DNA of 64,000 nt from assembly GCA_016866215.1 (NCBI GenBank), contig VGNE01000012.1, positions 1 through 64,000 on the forward strand, in the 5' to 3' direction. The stretch is from Chloroflexota bacterium (GTDB lineage: Bacteria > Chloroflexota > Anaerolineae > Anaerolineales > Villigracilaceae). Below are positions 34,857-44,497 of the stretch, piece after piece; the stretch's first letter is position 1; each line of letters begins with the position of its first letter. The notes beneath the pieces were generated by a model. That model saw nothing but the letters and a program-made list of their open reading frames with translations. It was not told the origin of the DNA and made no database searches. The position numbers were made by a program, and so were the translations under genes.

Positions 34857-35708
34857 TTACAATTTTAAAATTCTTGCCGCATTATCATAAAGAATGGCTT
34901 CCTTCGCAGCTTCCGAAATTGGCAAAGCCCTGATTGCATTCGGGTTGCGTTGCAGATCGGGGTTGCCGGGCCAGTCGGAACCATAAATGACCTTATCTGC
35001 TAGTTCCTCGAGCCGTGGAAAATATTCCAATAAATTTTTCGCGGGCAAACCGGAGACTTCCATGTAAACGTTTGCGTGCCGCCGCGCCATCCAAAAGGCC
35101 TGCTGATACCAGAACGGTCGTCCCGAGTGCGCCATTAAAATATTCAATTCGGGAAAATCTATCGCTACATCGTCCAACAGTAATGGATCGCCATACTTGA
35201 TGCGCGCGCCTCTGAAGACCGATGAACCTGTGTGCACCATCATGGGCAATCCAAGTTCCTGCGCCTTCGCGTAAAGCGGATACATGCGCGGGTCGTTGGC
35301 GTAATGATGCTGGTAGGTCGGATATACTTTGATGCCTCGGAAATCGTAAGTCTTCACTAACCTTTCGAGTTCGGCGGCAAGATCATTGACAATGAATGGA
35401 TTGATGCTGGCGAAAGGCAGCACGCGTCCACGCGGACCTGAAGCTGGGTCGGCGATCCTGTTGGTTTCCGCGCAAAACTTGCCGACGTATTCGTTGTCCG
35501 CGACGCCCGTTGTGATCGGCGATACTTCCGCAAGCCCAACCGCCCAGTCAATATCGTTCGCCTGTAAATATTGACGAATGCCTTGAGGGGTGAGTATTTG
35601 TTCGACAAATTCATCCAGGTCTCCTGAAAAGTTGGAACGCATCCAATCCATTACCCAGGGATGTTCGTGTTCCGGACGGCTGAGATGAATGTGAAAGTCT
35701 ATGATCAT
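34857..35708 (-). CDS. Amidohydrolase family (ACMSD/TIM-barrel metal hydrolase-like)
   Basis: MIIDFHIHLSRPEHEHPWVMDWM...LPMMVHTGSSVF...ELNILMAHSGRPFWYQQAFWMA...VIYGSDWPG. Confidence 0.8.
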   Translation of the reverse strand: MIIDFHIHLSRPEHEHPWVMDWMRSNFSGDLDEFVEQILTPQGIRQYLQANDIDWAVGLAEVSPITTGVADNEYVGKFCAETNRIADPASGPRGRVLPFASINPFIVNDLAAELERLVKTYDFRGIKVYPTYQHHYANDPRMYPLYAKAQELGLPMMVHTGSSVFRGARIKYGDPLLLDDVAIDFPELNILMAHSGRPFWYQQAFWMARRHANVYMEVSGLPAKNLLEYFPRLEELADKVIYGSDWPGNPDLQRNPNAIRALPISEAAKEAILYDNAARILKL

Positions 35709-35797
35709 TGTTGCTCTCGGAGCAGACTTCGGAAGTCTTTTTGGGGGTCTTCATAATCGGAGTTCTATGCGGGAGACTTCCGAAGTCTTATTAATGT

Positions 35798-36820
35798 TTA
35801 CGGCACAATCACCGAGCGGATGCCTTCGCCGCTTCGCAGCGTATCGAACGCGGCGTTGATATCGTTCAACGGGAATTGCGCTGTGACAAGTTCCTTCACC
35901 TTGATCTTGCCCTGCCGCGCCAATTCCAGTACGCGTGGATAATCCACCGCGCGGCAGCCGAGCGAACCGAGGATTTCCATTTCGCGGTACATGACGCGCC
36001 CCGTATCGAGTGTCATCGGTTTATCGGTATAGCCGACCACCACGAAGCGTCCGCCTGTGCGAATGCAGGAAAAGGTTTGAGCCTGGGTTGCGGGGTTGCC
36101 GATGGCTTCAAAGCCGATGTCTGCCCCGCCGCCCGTCAGTTTGCGGACTTCTTTATCCACACGCTCGACGTTCTTTGCATTGATCGTGGCTTGCGCGCCG
36201 AGTTTCTTCGCCCATTCCAATTTGGCATCCACCACATCCACAGCGATGACTCTCGCCCCAATCGCCGCCGCGACCTGCACCAGATTCAATCCAATGCCTC
36301 CGCATCCGAAGACAATGACCGAATCGCCCGGTTTCACCTGTCCGCGATTGACAACCGCGTGATAAGGCGTGGTGACCGCGTCCGCGATGATGGAACTTTC
36401 GATCAATGGAAGTTCATCGGGCAATGCGATGATATCTTTGGCAGGCGCGAGCATATACTCCGCGTAACCGCCGTCCACGTTGTTGCCGAACATGACCATC
36501 TTCTCGCAGATGTTTTCACGTCCCGTGCGGCACATGGAACATTGTCCACATCCATAGACGGCAGGCAATAACACACGGTCGCCTTCATTCCATTGCGAGA
36601 CTCCCGCACCCAATCCTGCAACCGTGCCAGAGACTTCATGTCCCAGCACGAGAGGCGGCTTCTTGAACGTCGGCACGCCATGGTCAATGTAGTGCAGGTC
36701 GGTGTGACAGACTCCACAGCCCGCCACTTTAACCAGAACTTCTCCCACGCCTGGCTTTGGCGTCGGGATTTCTTCCACAGCCAACGGTCGGTTGGCGGCA
36801 TGAAAAACAGCAGCCTTCAT
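35798..36820 (-). CDS. Zn-dependent alcohol dehydrogenase; candidate 6-hydroxycyclohex-1-ene-1-carbonyl-CoA dehydrogenase-like
   Basis: [34 protein letters not shown]...[16 protein letters not shown]...[24 protein letters not shown]. Specific role inferred from neighbours. Confidence 0.75.
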   Translation of the reverse strand: MKAAVFHAANRPLAVEEIPTPKPGVGEVLVKVAGCGVCHTDLHYIDHGVPTFKKPPLVLGHEVSGTVAGLGAGVSQWNEGDRVLLPAVYGCGQCSMCRTGRENICEKMVMFGNNVDGGYAEYMLAPAKDIIALPDELPLIESSIIADAVTTPYHAVVNRGQVKPGDSVIVFGCGGIGLNLVQVAAAIGARVIAVDVVDAKLEWAKKLGAQATINAKNVERVDKEVRKLTGGGADIGFEAIGNPATQAQTFSCIRTGGRFVVVGYTDKPMTLDTGRVMYREMEILGSLGCRAVDYPRVLELARQGKIKVKELVTAQFPLNDINAAFDTLRSGEGIRSVIVP

Positions 36821-37236
36821 TGTTGTTTATCCTCCAACGCCTGACGTAAATGATCGGGGACGCGCATTTTTTGAAATGTCTTGCGATCGGCCATTACGAT
36901 TGTGATTTCGCCATTTGCCGTCAGGCAATTAGTTGTTTCGTTGAAAATCTGAAAATCAAAACGCGCGCTGGAATTACCGATTTTTCCCACGCGGCAGTGA
37001 ATACGCAGCGAATCTTCAAAATGCGAGGGCGCAATGTAGGACGCGTGCGAGTCCACATAGAGCATATCCAAATTCTCAGCGAGCATTTGCTGGTAACTAA
37101 AACCAATAGCGCGCAGGTACTCGGTCACGGCGACATCAAAGTAATTGAGATACTGCGCGAAGTTCACGTGTCCCTGCGCATCGGTCTCATTGAAGCGCAC
37201 CCTGATGGATGTGGAAAATGGATAAAGGTCAGTCAT
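36817..37236 (-). CDS. Acyl-CoA thioesterase (4HBT hotdog)
   Basis: [34 protein letters not shown]. Confidence 0.8.
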   Translation of the reverse strand: MTDLYPFSTSIRVRFNETDAQGHVNFAQYLNYFDVAVTEYLRAIGFSYQQMLAENLDMLYVDSHASYIAPSHFEDSLRIHCRVGKIGNSSARFDFQIFNETTNCLTANGEITIVMADRKTFQKMRVPDHLRQALEDKQQ

Positions 37237-37347
37237 TGGCTTATGCTTTTTTTGTACACGGATTTCGCGGAACTACACGGATTTTTTCTTTATAAAAAAA
37301 TTCCGTACTTTTCCGTGCAAACAGTGTAATCCGTGCACGAAAGTTCT

Positions 37348-38550
37348 TCATCCTGTACGGACTTCCAGCACGATTGCCGCGGCAGTATCGCCCGCCGCGC
37401 AGCCCGTGAATAATCCATAGCCGCCGCCGAGAATTACCAATTCCTCGATCAACTCAATGATGAGTCTCATGCCGGTCGGTCCCTGCGGATGCCCCCAGAT
37501 GAGCGACGAGCCGTAGTTGTTCATCTTATCCAATGCAATGTCCAACTCGCGGCTGAGGAAAATATCGTTCACGGCAAAGGGATTATGCGTCTTGATGGCT
37601 TTGATGTCTTTCAAGTCCACACCTGCCTGTCCCAATGCGCCGCGCACAGCGGGGATATTTGCCTTGGGCATGAAGCCTTTTGCGGCGCGTCCTTCATTAA
37701 AAGACAACAGTTGAATTTCGATTTTCGAATCGCGGCTGAGTTCACGCGCCTTTTCGCGTGTGGTGACAACCATGCCTGCGTTTCCATCCGCTGGGAAAGT
37801 CTGTCCGCCGAAGGTGACCGTTCCATCGGGCATGACGGGCTTGAGTTTTCCCAATCCTTCCGCAGTGGATGGGAAAATGCCTTCATCGTCTGCAACTGTC
37901 GCGATGACTTTTTTTCCAGATGGATTAACTTCCACGGGTGTCATATAGCATTTGTGGAAAGCCGCGTCGTTTTCGAGCGCCTTTTGATATTGAGCGTAAC
38001 GCATGAGTACGACTTCATGCTGTTCGGCAGTCGCGATGACCGCTTCCTTTGCGACATTCTCGGCTGTCTGCAACATGCTGTTGCCTGCGAACGGATCGCG
38101 ATTGAAGTTGTCCCACACCCAATCCTCCGCGTCGCCGCGCCCGCCGGGGTTGAGCGGATTCGGGTAAAGCAGGTGAGGTCCATTTGATGTGCGATCCGCG
38201 GTAATGCACAGGATCGAGTCGCTGCTGTCCGTTTCCACTGCTTGCGCCGCGCTGCCGATCACCCGCGCAGAGGTCGCACAAGCCTGCGAAAAAACGGGAC
38301 CCGTGACTCCCTCCGCGCCGATCAATCCCGCGAACCACGGCGCGCCGTAAAACGATTGCGTTGCGGGGATGGTCATGCCGAGATAGACGTTGCTGAATGT
38401 CTTGGGCGAGATGTTCCGCGCTTCCAATGCTTTGCGCGTCACATCCGCTGCGAATTTCAGCGCGTGCAAATTTGCAAAACTTCCCTGCCAGCGCGCGAAG
38501 GGCGAGCACCAATATCCACCGTAGGGGATGAATGATTTTTGGTATGCCAT
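37348..38550 (-). CDS. Thiolase-like acetyltransferase
   Basis: FSQACATSARVIGSAAQAVETDSSDSILCITADRTSNGP...NNYGSSLIWGHPQGPTGMRLIIELIEELVILGGGYGLFTGCAAGDTAAAIVLEV. Confidence 0.75.
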   Translation of the reverse strand: MAYQKSFIPYGGYWCSPFARWQGSFANLHALKFAADVTRKALEARNISPKTFSNVYLGMTIPATQSFYGAPWFAGLIGAEGVTGPVFSQACATSARVIGSAAQAVETDSSDSILCITADRTSNGPHLLYPNPLNPGGRGDAEDWVWDNFNRDPFAGNSMLQTAENVAKEAVIATAEQHEVVLMRYAQYQKALENDAAFHKCYMTPVEVNPSGKKVIATVADDEGIFPSTAEGLGKLKPVMPDGTVTFGGQTFPADGNAGMVVTTREKARELSRDSKIEIQLLSFNEGRAAKGFMPKANIPAVRGALGQAGVDLKDIKAIKTHNPFAVNDIFLSRELDIALDKMNNYGSSLIWGHPQGPTGMRLIIELIEELVILGGGYGLFTGCAAGDTAAAIVLEVRTG

Positions 38551-38551
38551 G

Positions 38552-39343
38552 TTACGCTCCCACGGTTTGTCCGCCGTCCACGAAGATGACCTGCCCCGTG
38601 ATAAACGAAGCCTGGTCGCTGGCAAGGAAGGCATGAACCGCCGCGATCTCGGAAGGTTCAGCCATGCGTTTCAGCGGAATTTTCTCGAGCAAGCCCGCCA
38701 TGATGTTTTCAGGGATCGCCGCCGTCATGCGCGTCTTCGTGCCGCCGGGCGCGATGCAGTTGACCGCGATGTTGAAGCGCGCCCATTCAAGTGCGAGCGT
38801 TTGTGTCAAGCCGATCACACCCGCTTTCGACGCGGCGTAATTCGCCTGTCCGATATGTCCTATTGCCGCAACCGAGGCGGTGTTGACGATGCGCCCGTAT
38901 TTTTGTTTGATCATTTCGACGGAGGCAATCTGCGAACACAGCCACGTGCCTTTCAGGTTGACGTTTATCACCACGTCCCACTGCTCATCGGACATGAATT
39001 TGACTTCGCCGTCCTTGATGCGCGTGGTCAGCGCGTCGCGGGTGATGCCTGCGTTGTTGATGAGAATATCGAGACGACCATATTCTTTGACGACAGAATC
39101 CACGACGCGCTGGACATCTTCGCGTTTGGTGACATTGGCAGTCACGGTCAATATCTGACCCTTCGACTCGCTCAGGGCGGCGCCTCCAGCCTGCTCTGCC
39201 TCTTTGCGCGTTTCCTCCAACCCAGCCTCATCCAGATCAACTGTCGCGACCTTCGCGCCTTCTTCTAGAAAGCGCAGCACCGTCGCGCGTCCGATTCCAT
39301 TTCCTCCGCCCGTGATCAATGCGACTTTATCTTTGAGTAACAT
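38552..39343 (-). CDS. Short-chain dehydrogenase/reductase
   Basis: VALITGGGNGIGRATVLRFLEEGAKVATVDLDE...YAASKAGVIGLTQTLALEWARFNIAVNCIAPG. Confidence 0.9.
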   Translation of the reverse strand: MLLKDKVALITGGGNGIGRATVLRFLEEGAKVATVDLDEAGLEETRKEAEQAGGAALSESKGQILTVTANVTKREDVQRVVDSVVKEYGRLDILINNAGITRDALTTRIKDGEVKFMSDEQWDVVINVNLKGTWLCSQIASVEMIKQKYGRIVNTASVAAIGHIGQANYAASKAGVIGLTQTLALEWARFNIAVNCIAPGGTKTRMTAAIPENIMAGLLEKIPLKRMAEPSEIAAVHAFLASDQASFITGQVIFVDGGQTVGA

Positions 39344-39365
39344 ACTGCCCTCCAGTTATTTTTAT

Positions 39366-39464
39366 GTCATTGCGAGGAGTGGCGCCGAGGCGCCACGACG
39401 AAGCAATCTCACGTAATTATCAAGCAGGGAGGGATTGCTTCGCTCCGCTCGCAATGACGGATTG
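39366..39464. repeat. Dispersed palindromic repeat (GTCATTGCGAGG family)
   Basis: gtcattgcgaggagtggcgcc...cgaagcaatctc...gggattgcttcg...ctcgcaatgac. Confidence 0.75.
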
Positions 39465-39465
39465 T

Positions 39466-39915
39466 TTACGACTTTGTTTTCATCAGGAGAGTCCACTCTC
39501 CTTCAACAACAACCTCATCTCGCTGGTTGCGAATGCGCACGGCAAACTTGACCACGCCTCGATCTGGTTTTGACGTGGGTTTCTTCTCCGTCACTTCCAT
39601 CTCAAGGTGGATCGTGTCGCCGAATTTCACCGCGCCTTTATAGCGCGTGACCTGCTCCATCAGTGCAATGGTTGTGCCTTCGAAGATGCCCATCCAATTT
39701 GCCATGCCAGTTGCCATGGCAAGGATCAATACGCCGTGCGCGATGCGCTCGCCAATGGGAGTTGACTTTCCAAATTCCGCATCGGTGTGCAGGGGATTGA
39801 AATCGCCGGAGAGACCTGCAAAGTTCACCACATCCGCTTCGGTGACGGTGCGCGCCTGCGAAGGGAACACCGCTCCCATTTCAAATTCGTCATAAGTAAG
39901 TCCGCGTGATGCCAT
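39466..39915 (-). CDS. MaoC-like dehydratase
   Basis: LTYDEFEMGAVFPSQARTVTEADVVNFAGLSGDFNPLHTDAEFG...IAHGVLILAMATGM. Confidence 0.85.
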   Translation of the reverse strand: MASRGLTYDEFEMGAVFPSQARTVTEADVVNFAGLSGDFNPLHTDAEFGKSTPIGERIAHGVLILAMATGMANWMGIFEGTTIALMEQVTRYKGAVKFGDTIHLEMEVTEKKPTSKPDRGVVKFAVRIRNQRDEVVVEGEWTLLMKTKS

Positions 39916-39948
39916 AACTTTTCTTTTCTCCTTGATCCAACTACTCAA

Positions 39949-40713
39949 CTATCTATGTTTCCAAACTGCAGCTCGTTTTTCCATGAATGCCGCGAGACCT
40001 TCGTGCGCGTCTTCGGTCTTCATCAATTCATCCAAATAGAGTCTTTCCAACTCGGATGCTGACGCGTCCCAAGCGCCGAAGCCCGATTGCAAAGCGCGCT
40101 TGGTCATGGTGAGCGCAACGCGGCTGAGATTTGACAGCTGCGTGACCTTCTCTTGAACCCATTGCTCCAACTCATCAGCGGGAACGACGGCATTGACCAA
40201 GCCGATCTTCAACGCTTCATCAGATGTAAGCGTGCGACCCGTAAGCAGCATATCTGCGGCAGCGCGATAACCGACCATGAGCGGCAGTCTCATCGCGGCG
40301 ATGGGAGCAAACGCGGCAAGGTGAATCTCCGGCTGCCCGATCTTTGCTTTATCAGTCATCACCGCGAGGTCGCAGCATAGAACCAACTCGCACCCGCCGC
40401 CTAATGCGTGACCGTGCACAACAGCCAGCGTAGGGCAGGGGAAATTCGCCAGCGCGCGGCAGGCGCGATCAAAGAGCGGAATCATCTCGCCGACTTTATC
40501 GGGCGTGTGATCGGCAACGTTCACACCAGCCGAGAACATTTTCCCTTCGGCGCGCAGGATGAGGACGCGCAGGTTTTCGTCGCGGGATAACTCCGTTAGC
40601 GCGGACTCGAGTCCACTCAAGGCGGCAATATCAAGCACGTTTAGCGGAGCCCGCCTCAATGTCAGGGTGGATGCGCCGTTCTTCGTCTCGACGGTGATGA
40701 ATGAGTCGGTCAT
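39949..40713 (-). CDS. Enoyl-CoA hydratase/isomerase; candidate cyclohexa-1,5-diene-1-carbonyl-CoA hydratase-like (Dch)
   Basis: LTLRRAPLNVLDIAALSGLESAL...PCPTLAVVHGHALGGGCELVLCCDLAVMTDKAKIGQPEIHLAAFAP; ATGA overlap with the upstream hydrolase gene. Confidence 0.75.
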   Translation of the reverse strand: MTDSFITVETKNGASTLTLRRAPLNVLDIAALSGLESALTELSRDENLRVLILRAEGKMFSAGVNVADHTPDKVGEMIPLFDRACRALANFPCPTLAVVHGHALGGGCELVLCCDLAVMTDKAKIGQPEIHLAAFAPIAAMRLPLMVGYRAAADMLLTGRTLTSDEALKIGLVNAVVPADELEQWVQEKVTQLSNLSRVALTMTKRALQSGFGAWDASASELERLYLDELMKTEDAHEGLAAFMEKRAAVWKHR

Positions 40714-41747
40714 TTGAGTTCCGCGCCACATGCGCCGCAGTGAGTAAATTCTTCGGGCAGGGCTTTTGCGCCGCAAGCGAAGCAAGTCTTTTCGTACGCG
40801 CCCCAGATGAACTCGCTGCTCTTGCCTTGCGCGGCGCGTTCGCGCAACATGCGATAGCGCGCGGGGCGTTTTTCGACGAAGGCGGTCATGCCTTCGAGCG
40901 GCTCCCATGAAGTGTAGTGAATGGACAGCCAATCGCGCGCAGCGCCAATGGTTTGATGCCAGCCGAGATTTTTCCAGAAGTTGACTTGTTCTTTTGTGAA
41001 GCGCGTGCATTCGGCAAATTTATCCACCAGTTCCTGCGCGAGGACGTCCACCATTTCATCGAGTTTGGAAAGATCAATGCTGTAACCGTCCGCGCCTTTT
41101 TGCGCTTTGGAAATTTGTTCTGGCGTGGCATGACTAATGAACTCGCCATCCTTTTTTACCGACGGTGCGACTTCGTTAACGAGTCCCCATTCCAATGCCT
41201 GATACGCGGGGATGCGGCGATTCGTCATTAACATGTAGCGGGCGCGGCGATCCCCAACCGTGATCGGCAGCCATTGAGTCGCCCCGCCCGCCGCGACGCT
41301 TCCGACGCCTGTGCCGACCTGTCCCACCCAGGCATGTTCCGCGATGACAGCGAGATCACATGCCAGGTTTGATTCGTTCCCGCCGCCGACAGCCATCCCA
41401 TTCAAGCGCGCAATGACAGGCTTGCCCGTGTTGACGATGCTTTCGATATACGCGCCGAACAAGCGCATATATTTCCAGTAGTCGTGCGGCGAGCGCGTGT
41501 AGCGTTCCTGATATTCCTTGACATCCCCACCCGTGCAAAAGGCTTTGTCGCCTGCGCCCGTGTAGACGATGACAGCTACTTCATCGTCGAACGCGGCTTG
41601 ACGGAAAGCCTGCGCCAGTTCCTCCAGCGCGTTGGTGCTGTAGGAGTTGTACACCTGCGGGCGATTGATGGTGATGCGCGCCACCCAATTCGCCTTTTCG
41701 AAGATGATTTCTTTGAAGTCGGTTTTTTGTTGTTTCAATACATCCAT
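40710..41747 (-). CDS. Enoyl-CoA hydratase-like; BamA/Oah-like 6-oxocyclohex-1-ene-1-carbonyl-CoA hydrolase candidate with C-terminal zinc ribbon
   Basis: RITINRPQVYNSYSTNALEELAQAFRQAAFDDEVAVIVYTGAGDKAFCTGGDVKEYQERYTRSPHDYWKYMRLFGAYIESIVNTGKPVIARLNGMAVGGGNE...; tail CFACGAKALPEEFTHCGACGAELK. Confidence 0.75.
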   Translation of the reverse strand: MDVLKQQKTDFKEIIFEKANWVARITINRPQVYNSYSTNALEELAQAFRQAAFDDEVAVIVYTGAGDKAFCTGGDVKEYQERYTRSPHDYWKYMRLFGAYIESIVNTGKPVIARLNGMAVGGGNESNLACDLAVIAEHAWVGQVGTGVGSVAAGGATQWLPITVGDRRARYMLMTNRRIPAYQALEWGLVNEVAPSVKKDGEFISHATPEQISKAQKGADGYSIDLSKLDEMVDVLAQELVDKFAECTRFTKEQVNFWKNLGWHQTIGAARDWLSIHYTSWEPLEGMTAFVEKRPARYRMLRERAAQGKSSEFIWGAYEKTCFACGAKALPEEFTHCGACGAELK

Positions 41748-41764
41748 TTGTTATTCTCCTTTTC

Positions 41765-41925
41765 ATGTCATTGCGAGACGGTGTTCTTCCGTCGAAGCAA
41801 TCCCATAGCCACAGGAAACTGGTTCCCTTCGACACGCCCTATCGGGCAGTCAGGGCAGGCGCTTGGTCTCGGTACGTTCTTCGCTCCGCTCAGAACTACT
41901 CGACCAGCGCTCGCAGTGACATCAG
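41765..41925. repeat. Dispersed palindromic repeats (GTCATTGCGAG / GGTCTCGGTAC...CTACTCGACC)
   Basis: gtcattgcgagacgg...cgaagcaatccc...; ggtctcggtacgttcttcgctccgctcagaactactcgacc; gctcgcagtgac. Confidence 0.65.
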
Positions 41926-42764
41926 TTTCTATCTTCGCCAACCACTTCATCCACGAATTGATTGGCGGGTTTTTCCAGGATTTGATGATAGTCATCGAAC
42001 AGTTGCCGCGACTTGAATCCAATCCAATCGGGCGGGAGCAGGGCGGCGGGCAGGTTGGGATCAATGCGTGGAAAATTCTGGAAGTGATGGATCAACCAGA
42101 AACGGCGGACGAAACAATCGTCCAACGACAGCGCGTGTTTCCCGTTGCTTTTACATTCAAGATATTCCTTTTCAAATTTGGCGAGAAATTTTTTATATTG
42201 GGTCGTCAGGTTGGGCAGGTCCCAGCAGCGTTGAACGAGTTCCTGGTCTTCCGAAGGACCTGCGTGAATCCCTGAAAATATTTCGAAGTGATCCTGAATG
42301 CCGAGTTCATTGCCCAGCGCGGTGATTTCCGTCTTGCGGTTGTGAGGGGAGACCCATGTATTCGGCGCGAGTTGGCCAAACCCAAGCCAGGGCAGGCGCG
42401 CGCGGAAGGCGTGACGCAGGCTTCTTTTTTTCTCTGGTAATGAGAAGACAACAATGTGCCACATCCCATCCCATTCTTTGAGCGGCGGCTCGAAGATGCG
42501 TTTTTCCCCTTGAATGAGCAATGACCAACCGCGCGGAGTAAGCGAATACTGACTGCGGCGCCCCTCTTTGCGTGTTGCCAGCCAGCCCTTGCGCGACATG
42601 CGCGAGAGCGTGATCCGCGCGGCATGCTCGCCGACATCCAAATGACTCAGCATGGAGAGCAGGCTGCTCGTCCAAATGGAGCCGCCGCGCGCGAGGATGA
42701 ATTCACCGAACAAGGTGAAGATCAAAAACTGCGTGCGGACGGATGGTTTTTCTGTAGTTGCCAT
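41922..42764 (-). CDS. PaaX-family transcriptional regulator
   Basis: QFLIFTLFGEFILARGGSIWTSSLLSMLSHLDVGEHAARITLSRMSRKGWLATRKEGRRSQYSLTPRG...WDGMWHIVVFSLPEKKRSLRHAFRARLPWLGFGQLAPNTWVSP. Confidence 0.85.
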   Translation of the reverse strand: MATTEKPSVRTQFLIFTLFGEFILARGGSIWTSSLLSMLSHLDVGEHAARITLSRMSRKGWLATRKEGRRSQYSLTPRGWSLLIQGEKRIFEPPLKEWDGMWHIVVFSLPEKKRSLRHAFRARLPWLGFGQLAPNTWVSPHNRKTEITALGNELGIQDHFEIFSGIHAGPSEDQELVQRCWDLPNLTTQYKKFLAKFEKEYLECKSNGKHALSLDDCFVRRFWLIHHFQNFPRIDPNLPAALLPPDWIGFKSRQLFDDYHQILEKPANQFVDEVVGEDRN

Positions 42765-43582
42765 TATGTTATTTCCACTGCATCTTCTTTATTCAATTTT
42801 TCCATGCGCCGGAATCCTAGGATTGCCGCGCCCAGCGCGGTGACGAATTGAACCATATCGCCTTCCGCCACATTGACCTCGGTCTTGAGTTGCTCGCGCA
42901 CCACGCGTCCCATCGATTCATAGCGCAGGATTCCGCCGATCAATGTGAACTCTGGAGTCAAGCCAACGCGTTTGATCAATTGCGTGGAGCGGGCAACGAG
43001 TGAAGTGATGGCTCCAAACATAATGTCAGAAGGAGATGATCCCTGCGATAGGTGGTTAATCACTTCTGATTCCGCGAACACTGCGCAAACGCCGGAGATT
43101 GGCACGGCTTGTTTGGACACAGCCGCCAGTGTTCCGATCTCTTCGGTTTTGTAGCCCATGTAACGCGCGGTCTTTTCGAGGAACGCGCCTGTGCCTGCGG
43201 CGCATTTATCGTTCAAACGAAATGACTTGACTTTTCCGCCCTCGACAAGTTGGATGGCCTTCATCGTCTGCCCGCCGACATCCAAAATGGTGCGGGTGTT
43301 TGGATAGAGGAAGGTCGCACCACGTGCGCTGGCGTTGATGTCTGTCACATTGACATCGCGGAACGTGACCAGATGCCGCCCAAAACCGGTGGTCACCAAA
43401 TAGGAACAGTCAACCTCATGAAGTCCCGCGAGATCGAGGGCGTTGTGAAACGCCTTGCGCGCGGCTTCTTCGAGCCGAAATCCCGTGCTGAGCATGGAGC
43501 GGCTGATAATCTCTTTTCCATCGCGCAGGATAACGGCTTTTGTGTAAGTGGAACCAACGTCAATACCTGTAACGTAAGTCAT
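42764..43582 (-). CDS. BadF/BadG/BcrA/BcrD-type ATPase (benzoyl-CoA reductase/2-hydroxyacyl-CoA dehydratase activator)
   Basis: [16 protein letters not shown]...[14 protein letters not shown]...[20 protein letters not shown]...[11 protein letters not shown]. Confidence 0.9.
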   Translation of the reverse strand: MTYVTGIDVGSTYTKAVILRDGKEIISRSMLSTGFRLEEAARKAFHNALDLAGLHEVDCSYLVTTGFGRHLVTFRDVNVTDINASARGATFLYPNTRTILDVGGQTMKAIQLVEGGKVKSFRLNDKCAAGTGAFLEKTARYMGYKTEEIGTLAAVSKQAVPISGVCAVFAESEVINHLSQGSSPSDIMFGAITSLVARSTQLIKRVGLTPEFTLIGGILRYESMGRVVREQLKTEVNVAEGDMVQFVTALGAAILGFRRMEKLNKEDAVEIT

Positions 43583-44394
43583 GCGGTCTCCTTTACGCTG
43601 GAGGGGGCACGGCTGGCGACAATGTGATCGAGCGCAAATAATGCGGCTCCGAGCGCGCCGATGTAATGCGAGTCAGCGCTGATATTTAATTTGAAACCAA
43701 TCGCCTGTTCGAGCGCCTTGATCACCCCTGGGTTTTTGGTGACGCCGCCTGTGAAAGTTAGTTCTTCTTCGATCCCAACGCGGCGAAGCAAACCGACGGA
43801 GCGCGATGCGATGGACAGATGCACGCCCCAGAGAATATCTTCGATCTTTTTGCCTTTACCCAGCCACGATAATACTTCGGACTCGGCGAAGACCGTGCAT
43901 GTGGTGCTGATCTTGACCGGTCTTTCCGACTGCATGGCGACGTTGCCCAATTCGCCGAGCGGAATATCCAGCGCGGCTGCGGCGGCTCCGAGGAAGCGAC
44001 CCGTCCCTGCCGCGCATTTATCGTTCATACAGAAATCCAGCACGTCGCCATTTGAACCAACGCGAATTGCTTTGGTATCCTGTCCGCCCATATCCAGCAC
44101 AGTTTTTGTGTTGGGAAACATGTGCGAGGCGCCGCGCGCGTGACAGGAAATTTCAGTCACCTGTGTATTTCCAAACGTGACGCGATACCTGCCATAGCCT
44201 GTGCCGATCACGTATTCGACTTCCTCTTCCTGAATGTTGCTGTTCTTGAGCGCTTCGTTGTATGCGTTCTCAGCCGCGACGACAACATTCGCACCCGTAT
44301 CGGTCAGGGAACGCCCAACGATTTCACTGGCTTCGTTGATGATGATCGCTTTTGTTTGTGTCGAGCCGACATCTACACCTGCGGCGTATGCCAT
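43579..44394 (-). CDS. BadF/BadG/BcrA/BcrD-type ATPase, second paralogue
   Basis: [18 protein letters not shown]...[14 protein letters not shown]...[20 protein letters not shown]...[11 protein letters not shown]. Confidence 0.9.
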   Translation of the reverse strand: MAYAAGVDVGSTQTKAIIINEASEIVGRSLTDTGANVVVAAENAYNEALKNSNIQEEEVEYVIGTGYGRYRVTFGNTQVTEISCHARGASHMFPNTKTVLDMGGQDTKAIRVGSNGDVLDFCMNDKCAAGTGRFLGAAAAALDIPLGELGNVAMQSERPVKISTTCTVFAESEVLSWLGKGKKIEDILWGVHLSIASRSVGLLRRVGIEEELTFTGGVTKNPGVIKALEQAIGFKLNISADSHYIGALGAALFALDHIVASRAPSSVKETA

Positions 44395-44413
44395 GAAAAC
44401 CTCCAGTTGTCAG

Positions 44414-44490
44414 ATGTCATTGCGACCTTCGGGAAGCAATCTCGTCGCAATGGGAGATTGCTTCGCCCCTATCGGGGCTCGCAATGACAT
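44414..44490. repeat. Dispersed palindromic repeat (GTCATTGCGAG family)
   Basis: gtcattgcgaccttcgggaagcaatctcgtcgcaatgggagattgcttcg...ctcgcaatgac. Confidence 0.7.
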
Positions 44491-44497
44491 GATCTGT

